This document shows, piece after piece, positions 23,043 to 32,141 of a DNA stretch of 64,000 nt; position 1 is the stretch's first letter; every line of letters begins with the position of its first letter. The notes under the pieces are model-generated. The model was given only the letters and a program-made list of their open reading frames with translations, was not told the origin of the DNA and did no database searches. A program made the translations under genes and the position numbers. The DNA is from Mongoliibacter ruber (GTDB lineage: Bacteria > Bacteroidota > Bacteroidia > Cytophagales > Cyclobacteriaceae): contig NZ_PVTR01000003.1 of the NCBI RefSeq assembly GCF_003003005.1, positions 294,890 through 358,889 on the forward strand, written 5' to 3'.

Positions 23043-26021
23043 ATGCGGATAAAAGTTTGGGGCATTCTGATCGGCTTAATGGTCGTTTTTCAGGCAGATG
23101 CGGTTTTGGGATTGGAAAATGGTGATGAGGACAGGAAAAGGGAAGAAAGGGACCCATTCAATACCAGAGATCAAAGAAAGCAACGCGCTTGGGTGGACAG
23201 CGTTTTTCAAAACAACACTTTTGAAGAAAGATTGGGCCAACTTTTCATGGTTGCGGCCTACTCCAACAAAGATGAAAAGCACAAATCAGAGATTGCCAAA
23301 CTTATTAAGGAGCAGAACCTTGGAGGTTTGATTTTTTTCCAAGGCGGTCCTGTAAGACAAGCACATTTGACAAATTACTACCAGTCAATTTCCAAAACAC
23401 CTCTTTTCATAGCCATGGATGCCGAATGGGGCATCAGCATGCGCCTAGACTCTATGCTCACTTTTCCCAAGGCAATGACATTAGGCGCTTTGCCTAGAGA
23501 AGAGTTGATTTACGACATGAGCAAAGAAATGGCAAGACAATTCAAAGAGTTGGGAATGCATATCAATTTTGCTCCAGTGGTAGATGTCAATTCAAACCCA
23601 AACAATCCTGTAATTGGCTATAGGGCTTTTGGAGAAGAAAAAAGACTTGTCACCAAAAAGTCTCTTGCCTATATGAAAGGGCTGCAAGATCACGGTGTAA
23701 TTGCAAATGCAAAACATTTTCCCGGGCATGGTGATACGGAATCAGACTCTCATTACAGCCTCCCAGTCATCAAGCACTCCGAAACCCGCATCAAGGATAT
23801 AGACCTATACCCATACAGAGAGCTCATTGATAATGACCTCATGAGTGTAATGGTGGCACACCTTCATATCCCAAGTATGGATTCTGAAAAAAACAAGGCT
23901 ACCACACTCTCCAAATATGTAGTCACTGACCTTTTGAAAAACCAGATGAATTTCAGTGGACTGGTATTTACCGATGCCTTAAATATGAAAGGGGTTGCCA
24001 ATTACTACAAACCCGGTGAAGTTGACCTTTTAGCCCTTTTGGCTGGCAATGACATCTTACTCTATTCTCAAGATGTACCCAAAGCAAAAAGCATGATCAT
24101 ACAGGCCATCGCGGAAGGAAGAATCTCGCAGGAAGAAGTAGATGACAGGATCAGAAAAGTACTGAAAGCCAAATACTGGGCCGGAGTACATGAAACAAAG
24201 CCTATTGACACCAGTAATTTAGTTCAAAAGCTCAATAGTCCCTACACGGAATTATTGGTAGAAAACCTATATGCACAGTCCATAACAGTTACTTCTAATA
24301 AAAATAACTTCCTACCCATCAAGCATTTGGACCTTCAGGAAACTGCCTCCCTTACGATCGGTGGTGATGGTACAGAATTCCAAAATAAACTATCCAAATA
24401 CAATAAATTCAGTCATTTTGAAATTAAAAAAGGTGCAGATGCCGCAACCTTGGCTGCCATAGAGCAAAAACTGGCACCTTTCAATACCATCGTGGTTGGC
24501 ATCATGGGTGTGACTAACAGCCCTTCGAGAGGTTTTGGAATCAATCCATCAGACATTAATTTTATCAAAAAGCTGAGTAAAGAAAAAACCGTCATTACTG
24601 TACTTTTCGGCAACAGCTATGCCGCAAAATTCACCAACGAATTCCCTCACAATATACTGGCATTTGAAAACAATGAATTTACGCAAAGACTCGTACCAGA
24701 AATTATATATGGTGCCAGAGATGCAAATGGACTGCTACCTGTATCAGTAAGTGAAAATCTAAGAACCGGAAGCGGAGGGTACATGAAGGGACTTGGACGT
24801 CTTTCTTACAGTCTTCCTGAAAGCCAGGGATTGGATAGTGAGAAACTTGCCGAAATAGACCTTATCATGGAAAAGAGTATCGCCAAAAAAGCTTTCCCAG
24901 GTGGAGTGGTATTGGTAGCAAAAAACGGTCAGGTTGTTTTTGAGAAAGCATACGGCTATCATGATTTTCAGAAATCCCGTAAAGTAACAAGCGAAACAGT
25001 ATATGATCTCGCTTCTATCACAAAAGTCCTTGCTACTACTCAGGCTGTGATGTTTTTGGCCAGTAGAGATTTGATAGACATGAACAGGCCTATAAGTCAA
25101 TACCTACCAGAATTGAAGAACACCAACAAAGGTAACCTTATACTCAAAGATATTTTGACACATGAGGCAGGCTTGGTTGCATTCATCCCTCATTATGCCA
25201 AAACTGTGGAGGCAGGATCATGGAAAACCGAATATTACAGAGAGCGTCAAGAGCCTGGATTTTCCATCCCCGTTTCCAATGACATGTATGGAATGGATGC
25301 TATGAAAGACAGTATTTGGCATTGGACAGTAAAATCTGATCTACGTAAAAAAGACCCAGGGAGGGCCAAATACGGCTATGTGTACTCAGACCTCACAATG
25401 TACTTAATGCAGGAACTGGTAGAACGTATCACCAATCAGTCTCTGGATGAATTTGTAAGCCAAAATTTCTACGAGCCTCTTGGGATACATACAATGACTT
25501 TCAATCCCACCCAGAAAATACCAATCAATGGAATAGCACCAACAGAAGATGATATCACCTTCAGGAAGCGGCTGGTCCAAGGCTATGTGCATGACCAAGG
25601 CGCTGCAATGTATGGAGGAGTAGCAGGTCATGCCGGTTTATTTGGCAAAGCCAATGACCTTGCAGTCATGATGCAATTGATGCTTAACGGGGGCAAATAC
25701 GGGGATGTTGAATTACTCGACGACAAGACAATCAAAGAATTTACAAAGAGACAGTCTAGCCAAAGTAGAAGAGGCTGGGGTTGGGACAAACCAGAACCTG
25801 AGAAAGGCAAGGGTGGAAGCGCAGGTGTATTGGCTTCCAAAAGTACCTTTGGACATACCGGCTTTACCGGTACTTGTGTCTGGGCTGATCCGGAACATGA
25901 CTTGATCTATATCTTTCTATCAAATAGAGTCCATCCAAATGCAAATAACAATATCCTGCTCAAAGATGGAATTCGTACTGAAATTCACGATATTATCTAT
26001 CGTGCGATGAAAAAATCATAA
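23043..26021 (+). CDS. Secreted GH3 beta-N-acetylhexosaminidase fused to a beta-lactamase-fold serine hydrolase
   Basis: The 992-residue product has a leader (ILIGLMVVFQADAVLG). The first ~570 residues are a GH3 enzyme. They carry the NagZ-type catalytic-loop motif KHFPGHGDTESDSH (from Lys224) and the nucleophile Asp in VFTDALNMKGV. Residues about 590-990 are a class C beta-lactamase/esterase-fold domain with SITK (Ser658, Lys661), a YSD motif (YGYVYSDLTMYL) and HTGFTG. The likely targets are muropeptide GlcNAc-MurNAc linkages for the first half and a peptide or ester bond for the second. It would combine two peptidoglycan-recycling steps in one periplasmic protein (inference). Confidence 0.9.
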   Translation: MRIKVWGILIGLMVVFQADAVLGLENGDEDRKREERDPFNTRDQRKQRAWVDSVFQNNTFEERLGQLFMVAAYSNKDEKHKSEIAKLIKEQNLGGLIFFQGGPVRQAHLTNYYQSISKTPLFIAMDAEWGISMRLDSMLTFPKAMTLGALPREELIYDMSKEMARQFKELGMHINFAPVVDVNSNPNNPVIGYRAFGEEKRLVTKKSLAYMKGLQDHGVIANAKHFPGHGDTESDSHYSLPVIKHSETRIKDIDLYPYRELIDNDLMSVMVAHLHIPSMDSEKNKATTLSKYVVTDLLKNQMNFSGLVFTDALNMKGVANYYKPGEVDLLALLAGNDILLYSQDVPKAKSMIIQAIAEGRISQEEVDDRIRKVLKAKYWAGVHETKPIDTSNLVQKLNSPYTELLVENLYAQSITVTSNKNNFLPIKHLDLQETASLTIGGDGTEFQNKLSKYNKFSHFEIKKGADAATLAAIEQKLAPFNTIVVGIMGVTNSPSRGFGINPSDINFIKKLSKEKTVITVLFGNSYAAKFTNEFPHNILAFENNEFTQRLVPEIIYGARDANGLLPVSVSENLRTGSGGYMKGLGRLSYSLPESQGLDSEKLAEIDLIMEKSIAKKAFPGGVVLVAKNGQVVFEKAYGYHDFQKSRKVTSETVYDLASITKVLATTQAVMFLASRDLIDMNRPISQYLPELKNTNKGNLILKDILTHEAGLVAFIPHYAKTVEAGSWKTEYYRERQEPGFSIPVSNDMYGMDAMKDSIWHWTVKSDLRKKDPGRAKYGYVYSDLTMYLMQELVERITNQSLDEFVSQNFYEPLGIHTMTFNPTQKIPINGIAPTEDDITFRKRLVQGYVHDQGAAMYGGVAGHAGLFGKANDLAVMMQLMLNGGKYGDVELLDDKTIKEFTKRQSSQSRRGWGWDKPEPEKGKGGSAGVLASKSTFGHTGFTGTCVWADPEHDLIYIFLSNRVHPNANNNILLKDGIRTEIHDIIYRAMKKS

Positions 26022-26121
26022 GCACTTCACCAAAACGGTAAATAATTAACCTTGAAATTGAACAAATAAGCCTGAAATGGATGTTAACAAGACTAAATCT
26101 GAAAAACCTAAACTCATTAAC

Positions 26122-27270
26122 ATGAAAATCGGTATAGTCTGTTATCCAACTTTTGGAGGTAGCGGAGTGGTAGCCACAGAATTGGGAAAGGCCTTAGCAA
26201 AAGAAGGACATCAGGTCCACTTCATTACATACAGGCAACCGACCAGACTTGATTTTTTTAGCGCAAACTTATTTTATCATGAGGTTGATATAAAAAGCTA
26301 TCCTTTATTTGAACATGCTCCCTATGAACTTGCATTAGCCAGTAAGATGGTCAATGTCGCCAAGTATGAGCAATTAGATCTTTTGCATGTGCACTATGCT
26401 ATCCCTCATGCCTCAGCTGCATATATGGCCAAACAAATACTCAAAGAAGAAGGCATTTACATTCCAGTGGTGACCACACTTCATGGGACTGATATTACTT
26501 TGGTAGGGAAAGACCCAAGCTACGAACCGGTGGTTACTTTCAGCATCAACCAGTCTGACGGCGTCACAGCTGTATCAGAGGATTTGAAAAGAGCCACTTT
26601 TGAGCTTTTTGATATCAAAACTGAAATTGAAGTCATCCCCAATTTTATTGATCTTGACCGCTTCAAAAAACAAAAAAAGGAGCATTTCAAATTGGCAATT
26701 TGCCCAAATGGAGAAAAGCTATTGGTCCACACCTCGAATTTCAGAAAAGTAAAAAGGGTTGAAGATGTCATCAAGGTATTTTTCGAGATAAGAAAAACCC
26801 TGCCCGTCAAACTTTTATTGGTAGGAGACGGACCTGAAAGAGATAAAATGGAAAGACTTTGCCGTGAATTGGGAACTTGTGACGACACACGTTTCTTAGG
26901 CAAACTTGAAGCCGTGGAAGAAGTGCTTTCTGTTGCAGATTTGTTTTTGATGCCATCGGAAAAAGAGTCATTCGGACTTGCTGCACTTGAAGCCATGGCC
27001 TGTGAAGTTCCGGTCCTTTCGTCAAATGCAGGAGGAATACCCGAACTCAATATAGATGGGGTTACTGGATATGCTTGTGAGATTGGCAATATTGAAGAAA
27101 TGACAAAAAGAGCCCTTGAAATTCTTGATGATGCCAACTTACCTAGATTCAAAGCAAACGCATTGGCAAGAGCAAAAGAATTGGATGTGAGCAATATTCT
27201 CCCTCAATACGAGGAGTTTTATAGAAAGACGATTGAAAAATCACAAGCCAATATTTTGAATTTGGGATAG
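26122..27270 (+). CDS. bshA: N-acetyl-alpha-D-glucosaminyl L-malate synthase BshA
   Basis: From ATG 26122 the product is 382 residues, the family's usual length; an in-frame ATG at 26077 would add 15 polar residues. It is a GT4 glycosyltransferase with BshA-specific stretches: MKIGIVCYPTFGGSGVVATE, FHEVDIKSYPLFEHAPYELA in near form, and HVHYAIPHASAAYMAK. The retaining-GT4 site EKESFGLAALEAMACEVPV is also present. It joins UDP-GlcNAc to L-malate in the first step of bacillithiol synthesis, the low-molecular-weight thiol of many Bacteroidota. bshB and bshC are not in the window. Confidence 0.93.
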   Translation: MKIGIVCYPTFGGSGVVATELGKALAKEGHQVHFITYRQPTRLDFFSANLFYHEVDIKSYPLFEHAPYELALASKMVNVAKYEQLDLLHVHYAIPHASAAYMAKQILKEEGIYIPVVTTLHGTDITLVGKDPSYEPVVTFSINQSDGVTAVSEDLKRATFELFDIKTEIEVIPNFIDLDRFKKQKKEHFKLAICPNGEKLLVHTSNFRKVKRVEDVIKVFFEIRKTLPVKLLLVGDGPERDKMERLCRELGTCDDTRFLGKLEAVEEVLSVADLFLMPSEKESFGLAALEAMACEVPVLSSNAGGIPELNIDGVTGYACEIGNIEEMTKRALEILDDANLPRFKANALARAKELDVSNILPQYEEFYRKTIEKSQANILNLG

Positions 27271-27414
27271 CGAAAAATCCGGTTTATTTTTTTGATTGAA
27301 AACTAAATTTCAACCAACCAAATTAAATTTGTACCGTTATCCTAAAATAGAATTTCTTATATTAATGATAAATTAATTAAATACAGGCCGATCAATTGTT
27401 TAAAATATCAAATT

Positions 27415-28065
27415 ATGAAAGCGACGACGACCACGATGAAAAAGATTGGAAGATTAGATAGACCGGACAACAATGGTTCCGCTCATATGTTCGACAATCC
27501 TGTATTGGAAAGGTTATCCCGAACACATATCAGCATCCCGATTATATTGTTTATGGGGATTTCAACAGCTTCTTTGTACTATGCAGTAACCGCAACAGAT
27601 ATCTCCATAAGCCTAGGTTTGGGAATTATTTTAGTCGGGCTCATTGTATTTACTTTTGTGGAATACATCATGCATAAATATTTCTTCCATATGGAGCCTG
27701 ACTCTCCGATCAAAGACAAGGTTCAATATTCAGTACATGGGGTTCACCATGATTACCCTAGAGATAAGGACCGATTGGCAATGCCTCCTTTTATCAGTGC
27801 GTTTTATGCCATGGTATTTTACTTTGTATTTACCTTTGTAATGGGTGATTATGCGCTATATTTCTTACCAGGTTTTTTGCTTGGGTATTCGGCATATTTG
27901 GGTGTTCATTATGCAGTACATGCCTATCAACCTCCAAAGAATTTCCTGAAAATCCTTTGGGTCAATCATGCTGTGCATCACTACAAAGACCCTGATGCAG
28001 CTTTCGGCGTAAGTTCACCTTTGTGGGACTACATACTAGGAACCATGCCTAAAAAAGAAAAATAA
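27415..28065 (+). CDS. Fatty acid hydroxylase / sterol desaturase family membrane enzyme
   Basis: The 216-residue protein has about four membrane helices and the di-iron His clusters of the family: EYIMHKYFFH, GVHHDYPRD, VHYAVHAY and NHAVHHYKDPD. The layout matches short fatty acid 2-hydroxylases (FA2H-like, without a cytochrome b5 domain). A role in hydroxylating sphingolipid or other lipid acyl chains is therefore inferred. It has its own terminator and no operon partner. Confidence 0.85.
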   Translation: MKATTTTMKKIGRLDRPDNNGSAHMFDNPVLERLSRTHISIPIILFMGISTASLYYAVTATDISISLGLGIILVGLIVFTFVEYIMHKYFFHMEPDSPIKDKVQYSVHGVHHDYPRDKDRLAMPPFISAFYAMVFYFVFTFVMGDYALYFLPGFLLGYSAYLGVHYAVHAYQPPKNFLKILWVNHAVHHYKDPDAAFGVSSPLWDYILGTMPKKEK

Positions 28066-28070
28066 AATTA

Positions 28071-28094
28071 AGCCAGCCTTCCCGCTGGCTTTTT
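28071..28094. terminator. Intrinsic terminator between convergent genes
   Basis: AGCCAGC and GCTGGCT form a 7-bp stem around a CTTCCC loop, followed by TTTT. It lies between the hydroxylase stop and the convergent lipoprotein stop. Confidence 0.8.
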
Positions 28095-28097
28095 GAT

Positions 28098-28526
28098 TTA
28101 ATCGATTTTCAACTTTGGGTTTCTTGCTACGAAATCCTCCCTAAACCGGTAATATTGTAAAGAGTCACTCATACTTTGAAAATAATCAACATCCACATGC
28201 ATCTTTTGAAAATGGTGAACACCTAAGGTATCTGATATCACAAATGTAGAATCTGTAAGTGAATCCACATTCCAAACCCGCTCAAAAAACAATGGAGTAG
28301 TGGTGATCAATTTATTATCATCTAACTCATACACGTATTCTGCCAACCCAAGATTCTCGTGATTTAGGATAATAAGCGTGTCTTTGATGTACAATTCATA
28401 ATAAGCTGAATCTGTATCAAACCCATACCAATTCCCCATAAGCTTGTTGTCGGGCTTATCCGGCTTACAGCTTACAATGATCAGTAAAAGCGTAAAGAGT
28501 ATATAGTTTTTCATTTTCCATTTCAT
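28098..28526 (-). CDS. Small lipoprotein, function unknown
   Basis: The 142-residue product starts with MKWKMKNYILFTLLLIIVSCKPDK, a lipoprotein leader with Cys20 as the lipidated residue; ATG 28514 is an alternative start. The mature part looks like a small beta-rich lipocalin-type domain (LMGNWYGFDTDSAYYELYIKD). No neighbour clarifies its job. It is probably anchored to the inner face of the outer membrane. Confidence 0.7.
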   Translation of the reverse strand: MKWKMKNYILFTLLLIIVSCKPDKPDNKLMGNWYGFDTDSAYYELYIKDTLIILNHENLGLAEYVYELDDNKLITTTPLFFERVWNVDSLTDSTFVISDTLGVHHFQKMHVDVDYFQSMSDSLQYYRFREDFVARNPKLKID

Positions 28527-28834
28527 GTGTTTAAATTTTGTTTGTTAAAGGCCACATGGGATCTCGCAGTATAGATAATCATCCCAGTGTATGACGTTCT
28601 CGTCATGCCTGTTTGCTTCAGGCAAGCTCGATTTCATTTGTTTATAATTTTTTTTCTCAATGATCACATAGAATCTCCCTAATAACCATCACGCTTAATG
28701 TGAATCTGTTGTTATGGGCATTTCATATAATCAACCCGGAAATTTTATTTCTTTTAAGAAGGTTGCCAAAATTATTCCAAATATGGTGAACAAGCCTTAA
28801 TTTAATCATTTTAAAGCTTTAAAAAACAATCTAA
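28527..28834. repeat. Intergenic region with two tandem hairpins (REP-like)
   Basis: No gene is seen in these 308 bases. Two adjacent hairpins stand out: ATGACG/CGTCAT with a TTCT loop (28591-28606), then GCCTG/CAGGC with a 7-nt loop (28607-28623). The block is more G+C-rich than its AT-rich surroundings and resembles repetitive extragenic palindromes. The right half is AT-rich and probably holds the promoter of the downstream gene. Confidence 0.45.
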
Positions 28835-29656
28835 ATGAAGACGATTTCCATCATAGGCCTTGGTTGGCTTGGAGAGCCTTTAGCTGAAAAGCTTATGCAG
28901 AGGGGCTATACCATAAAGGGAAGTACCACTAGTGTGGATAAACTCAAGAGGCTTAAAGAAAAGGGTATCTTTTCACGCCAGCTCCAATTTAACCCCCACC
29001 CTGAAGGCGAGAGTTTTCAAGACCTTTTCGATGCAGATGTGTTATTTGTAAACATACCTCCACGTATTCGGAGCTTGCCCGAAACATTTCACCCCGAACA
29101 AATAAAATTTGTCAAAGCCATGGCAGAACAAGCGGGAGTAAAAAAGATCATTTATGTCTCTGCCACTTCTGTGTACCCGGACAATGGTCAAACTGCCTCT
29201 GAGGATGACAATCTGGATTTGGAAAACACAGGCAACAAAGCCCTTTTGAATGCTGAAAACATCCTCAGGTCGGGGAAAAATTTTGACCTGACAATCATCA
29301 GGTATGGTGGATTGCTAGGGGTGGATAGGATTCCGGGCCGTTATTTTTCTGGAAAAGAAAATGTACAAGGAAATACCCCTGTCAATTACATCCACAGGGA
29401 TGACGCCGTAAATATGGCCGTCTGGATAGTAGAAAAATCTCTTTGGAACGAGATCTTCAATGGAGTAGCTCCTCTTCATCCACTTCGAAAGGATGTGTAT
29501 GAGAAAAATGCAATAGACTTGAGAATCGCTCCCCCTTTGAGTTACACAGCTGAGAATTCTCCATATAAAGTAATCTCCCCACAAAAAATAATAGATACAG
29601 GGTTCAAATTCAATATACCCAACCCTTTAGACTTTTGGTATGAGAAAAATACTTAG
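28835..29656 (+). CDS. NAD(P)-binding epimerase-like protein (YeeZ/SDR-type)
   Basis: A 273-residue Rossmann-fold protein. It opens with MKTISIIGLGWLGEPLAEKL, a GxGxxG-type dinucleotide site, and has a YVSATSVYPDNG segment and an extended-SDR-like IHRDDAVNM near residue 190. It lacks a clear YxxxK, so the reaction is uncertain. Relatives include E. coli YeeZ, of unknown function. It lies alone, upstream of an SDR gene on the same strand. Confidence 0.75.
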   Translation: MKTISIIGLGWLGEPLAEKLMQRGYTIKGSTTSVDKLKRLKEKGIFSRQLQFNPHPEGESFQDLFDADVLFVNIPPRIRSLPETFHPEQIKFVKAMAEQAGVKKIIYVSATSVYPDNGQTASEDDNLDLENTGNKALLNAENILRSGKNFDLTIIRYGGLLGVDRIPGRYFSGKENVQGNTPVNYIHRDDAVNMAVWIVEKSLWNEIFNGVAPLHPLRKDVYEKNAIDLRIAPPLSYTAENSPYKVISPQKIIDTGFKFNIPNPLDFWYEKNT

Positions 29657-29782
29657 TCTTACTTGGTCAACCTAAACAAGCAAGACTATGACTAGCCATT
29701 TTCAATAAAAAAATCAGCCATAAAAACATCCAATGGTGTATTAAACCTTTATTCCCTTCATATTTCTTTATAGATTCAGGAC

Positions 29783-30559
29783 ATGGAAAATAAAATCGCG
29801 CTGGTAACTGGCGCTACTTCTGGGATAGGCTGGTCCACTGCCATAGCACTCGGTCGACTAGGATACGCCATCATTGGTACTGGAAGAAGGTCAGAGAAAT
29901 TAGATGCCCTTGGACAGGAGCTTGCAAAGGAAAATATCTTATTCTTTTCCCTAACTTTTGATGTAAGGGACCAAAATGCGGTATCCAAGGCAATTGAGAG
30001 CCTGCCTGAAAAATGGAAAGACATAGATGTATTGGTCAACAATGCGGGCAATGCGCATGGATTTGACCCTATACAAACCGGCACTATAGCCGATTGGGAA
30101 GCCATGTTGGACATAAATGTCAAAGGCTTACTGTATGTTTCCAAAGCTGTCATCCCGACCATGTTGTCGAAAAAATCAGGAACGATTGTGAATATAGGTT
30201 CTATAGCTGGAAAGGAAGTCTACCCAAACGGCAATGTGTATTGTGCTTCTAAGCATGCCGTAGATGCGCTTACCAAAGGCATGCGTATGGACTTAAACCC
30301 TCACAATATCAGGGTAATTGGCGTGCACCCTGGTTTGGTTGAGACCGAGTTTTCGCTGGTCAGATTCAAAGGTGATGCGGAGCGATCCAGAAAAGTCTAT
30401 GAAGGTTTTCAGCCTTTGACACCCGAGGACATCGCAGATACCATTGCATTTGCAGTCAGCCGCCCTGCCCATGTAGTACTGGCAGATATCGTCATGTTAC
30501 CGACAGCCCAAGCTTCCTCCACCATAGTCACCAAAAACCTAAATCATGAGTCGAATTAA
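29783..30559 (+). CDS. Classical short-chain dehydrogenase/reductase (YdfG-like)
   Basis: A 258-residue SDR with TGxxxGIG as TGATSGIGWSTA, NNAG (VNNAGNAHGF), the catalytic Ser in IVNIGSIAGK, and the YxxxK pair in YCASKHAVDAL. The region HPGLVETEFSLVRFKGD closely resembles YdfG-type 3-hydroxy acid (serine/malonic semialdehyde) dehydrogenases, so that NADP-dependent activity is a reasonable guess. Its stop lies 14 nt inside the dipeptidase gene, so the two are co-translated. Confidence 0.9.
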   Translation: MENKIALVTGATSGIGWSTAIALGRLGYAIIGTGRRSEKLDALGQELAKENILFFSLTFDVRDQNAVSKAIESLPEKWKDIDVLVNNAGNAHGFDPIQTGTIADWEAMLDINVKGLLYVSKAVIPTMLSKKSGTIVNIGSIAGKEVYPNGNVYCASKHAVDALTKGMRMDLNPHNIRVIGVHPGLVETEFSLVRFKGDAERSRKVYEGFQPLTPEDIADTIAFAVSRPAHVVLADIVMLPTAQASSTIVTKNLNHESN

Positions 30560-31331
30560 GCTAGATCTTTTTCCTATTGCAGTGGCAGCACTCGTTTTTT
30601 TCTCTTGTGAATCCAAAAACAGAGAAGTGGAAGTAGAAATGCATGATGAGGCTGTAGAAATATCTTCTCAGCAGGACTGGGTGGTGGATGATGAAGAATT
30701 TGAAATCAGTGAAGAAATAGGTGAGCTGGAGCAGAGCCTGATCGATGCTGGACTGGTTGATGTGGAGGAAGTGATTTCGGGAATCTACGTTGACTTGAAG
30801 TATTCCACTACTGACAATTTCTTTGGTAAGGACGTGTATGGAGACCTTTATCGCTGCTACATGCAACCTGAAGTTGCGCAAATGCTCAAAAAAGCACTCG
30901 AAAAGTTACAGGAAGAACATCCAGACTTGACTTTTTTGGTGTATGACGGGGTACGACCCCAAAGTGTACAACAAATCCTTTGGGACGAATTGGACAAACC
31001 TGATAGCATCAAACCCCTGTATGTGGCCGACCCACAAGTTGGAGGCTTGCATAACTTTGGTGTTGCTGTAGACTTAACACTAGCCAAGGCTGAAACAGGA
31101 GAAGCTTTGGATATGGGAACACCCTTCGATTTCTTTGGCTACCCAGCCTATCCAGACAGGGAAAAACAGATGCTTCAAGAAGGGAAAATCACCCAAGAAC
31201 ACATCAACAACAGAGAGATCCTCAGAAAGGTAATGAAGCATGGGGGATTTACTGGAATTGGTTCTGAATGGTGGCATTTCAATGCCTACAGTAGAAAAGA
31301 AGCGGCGGAAAAATATGGTATAGTGAAATAA
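30546..31331 (+). CDS. M15D-family D-Ala-D-Ala dipeptidase (VanX/DdpX-like) lipoprotein
   Basis: The 261-residue protein has a lipoprotein leader (FPIAVAALVFFSC) and an acidic linker. Its C-terminal domain has the zinc-peptidase motifs YDGVRPQSVQ, LHNFGVAVD (His and Asp ligands) and SEWWHFNAY (catalytic Glu and third His ligand). It should hydrolyse D-Ala-D-Ala or related muropeptides in the periplasm, probably for wall recycling and not vancomycin resistance, since no van genes are nearby. It overlaps the SDR gene by 14 nt. Confidence 0.88.
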   Translation: MSRIKLDLFPIAVAALVFFSCESKNREVEVEMHDEAVEISSQQDWVVDDEEFEISEEIGELEQSLIDAGLVDVEEVISGIYVDLKYSTTDNFFGKDVYGDLYRCYMQPEVAQMLKKALEKLQEEHPDLTFLVYDGVRPQSVQQILWDELDKPDSIKPLYVADPQVGGLHNFGVAVDLTLAKAETGEALDMGTPFDFFGYPAYPDREKQMLQEGKITQEHINNREILRKVMKHGGFTGIGSEWWHFNAYSRKEAAEKYGIVK

Positions 31332-31356
31332 TCTTTCAACAATAAAACCTATAACT

Positions 31357-32127
31357 ATGAACTTAAAAAATTATTGGACTGGCCTTTTAATGGGCTTTGT
31401 CATCTTATTTGCAGCACAGACGGAAACCTCCGCTCAAGCACAATTTAAAGCTTTGGTATTCAGCAAAACCAAAGGATTCAGGCATCAGTCTATTCCAGAT
31501 GGAGTGGTAGCTTTGAAAAAACTTGCCAAAGAACATCAGTTTTCGGTCTATGCCACAGAAGATGCTGATGTATTTACAGATGAAAAATTGAAGGAATACG
31601 ATGTAATCATCCTGATGAGTACTACCGGAACAATATTCAATGACGAGCAAAAAGCAGCTTTTGAGCGGTTCGTACAAAGTGGAAAAGGAGTAGTGGGAAT
31701 TCACAGCGCCACCGATACTGAATACGAATGGCCTTGGTATACGAAATTAATTGGGGCTCAATTTATGAATCACCCATATATTCAGTCAGTAAGGTTGAAT
31801 GTAGTCGATAAAAAGCATCCTGCTACTTACCACCTTCCTGAGAAATGGCTATGGACAGATGAATTGTATGCTTTCAAAAACTTCAATGAAAACGTAAGGG
31901 TCTTGATCACCGCTGATGAAAGCTCATATGACACCAATTTTTCTTGGAAACCAACTGAGGGGATGGGAGATTTCCACCCGATGGCATGGACCCACGAATA
32001 TGATGGTGGAAGAATATTCTACACCGCTTTGGGACATACTGATTGGTCATTTTTGAATGAAAATTTCACCCAACACATCTATGGTGGAATCTGGTACGCG
32101 GCAAAAGGGTTTCCTATAGAGGAATAA
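31357..32127 (+). CDS. Secreted ThuA-domain protein
   Basis: The 256-residue protein has a leader (GLLMGFVILFAAQTETSAQ) and a single ThuA (trehalose-utilisation, class I glutaminase-like fold) domain: KALVFSKTKGFRHQSIPDG, SGKGVVGIHSATDTEYEWPWY and GMGDFHPMAWTHEYDGGRIFYTALGHT. In Bacteroidota such proteins are usually secreted and linked to carbohydrate breakdown; the reaction is unsettled. It stands in a plus-strand run and is followed 14 nt later by an esterase gene. Confidence 0.87.
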   Translation: MNLKNYWTGLLMGFVILFAAQTETSAQAQFKALVFSKTKGFRHQSIPDGVVALKKLAKEHQFSVYATEDADVFTDEKLKEYDVIILMSTTGTIFNDEQKAAFERFVQSGKGVVGIHSATDTEYEWPWYTKLIGAQFMNHPYIQSVRLNVVDKKHPATYHLPEKWLWTDELYAFKNFNENVRVLITADESSYDTNFSWKPTEGMGDFHPMAWTHEYDGGRIFYTALGHTDWSFLNENFTQHIYGGIWYAAKGFPIEE

Positions 32128-32141
32128 ACACTAGACAAAAA

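Noticed and set aside
30546-31331. Vancomycin resistance (vanX) gene
   Set aside because: The fold and motifs match M15D dipeptidases, but there are no vanH, vanA or regulator genes nearby, and the protein is a lipoprotein.
31357-32127. Link of the ThuA protein to the trehalase cluster
   Set aside because: They are 24 kb apart and ThuA-type proteins in Bacteroidota are not specific to trehalose.
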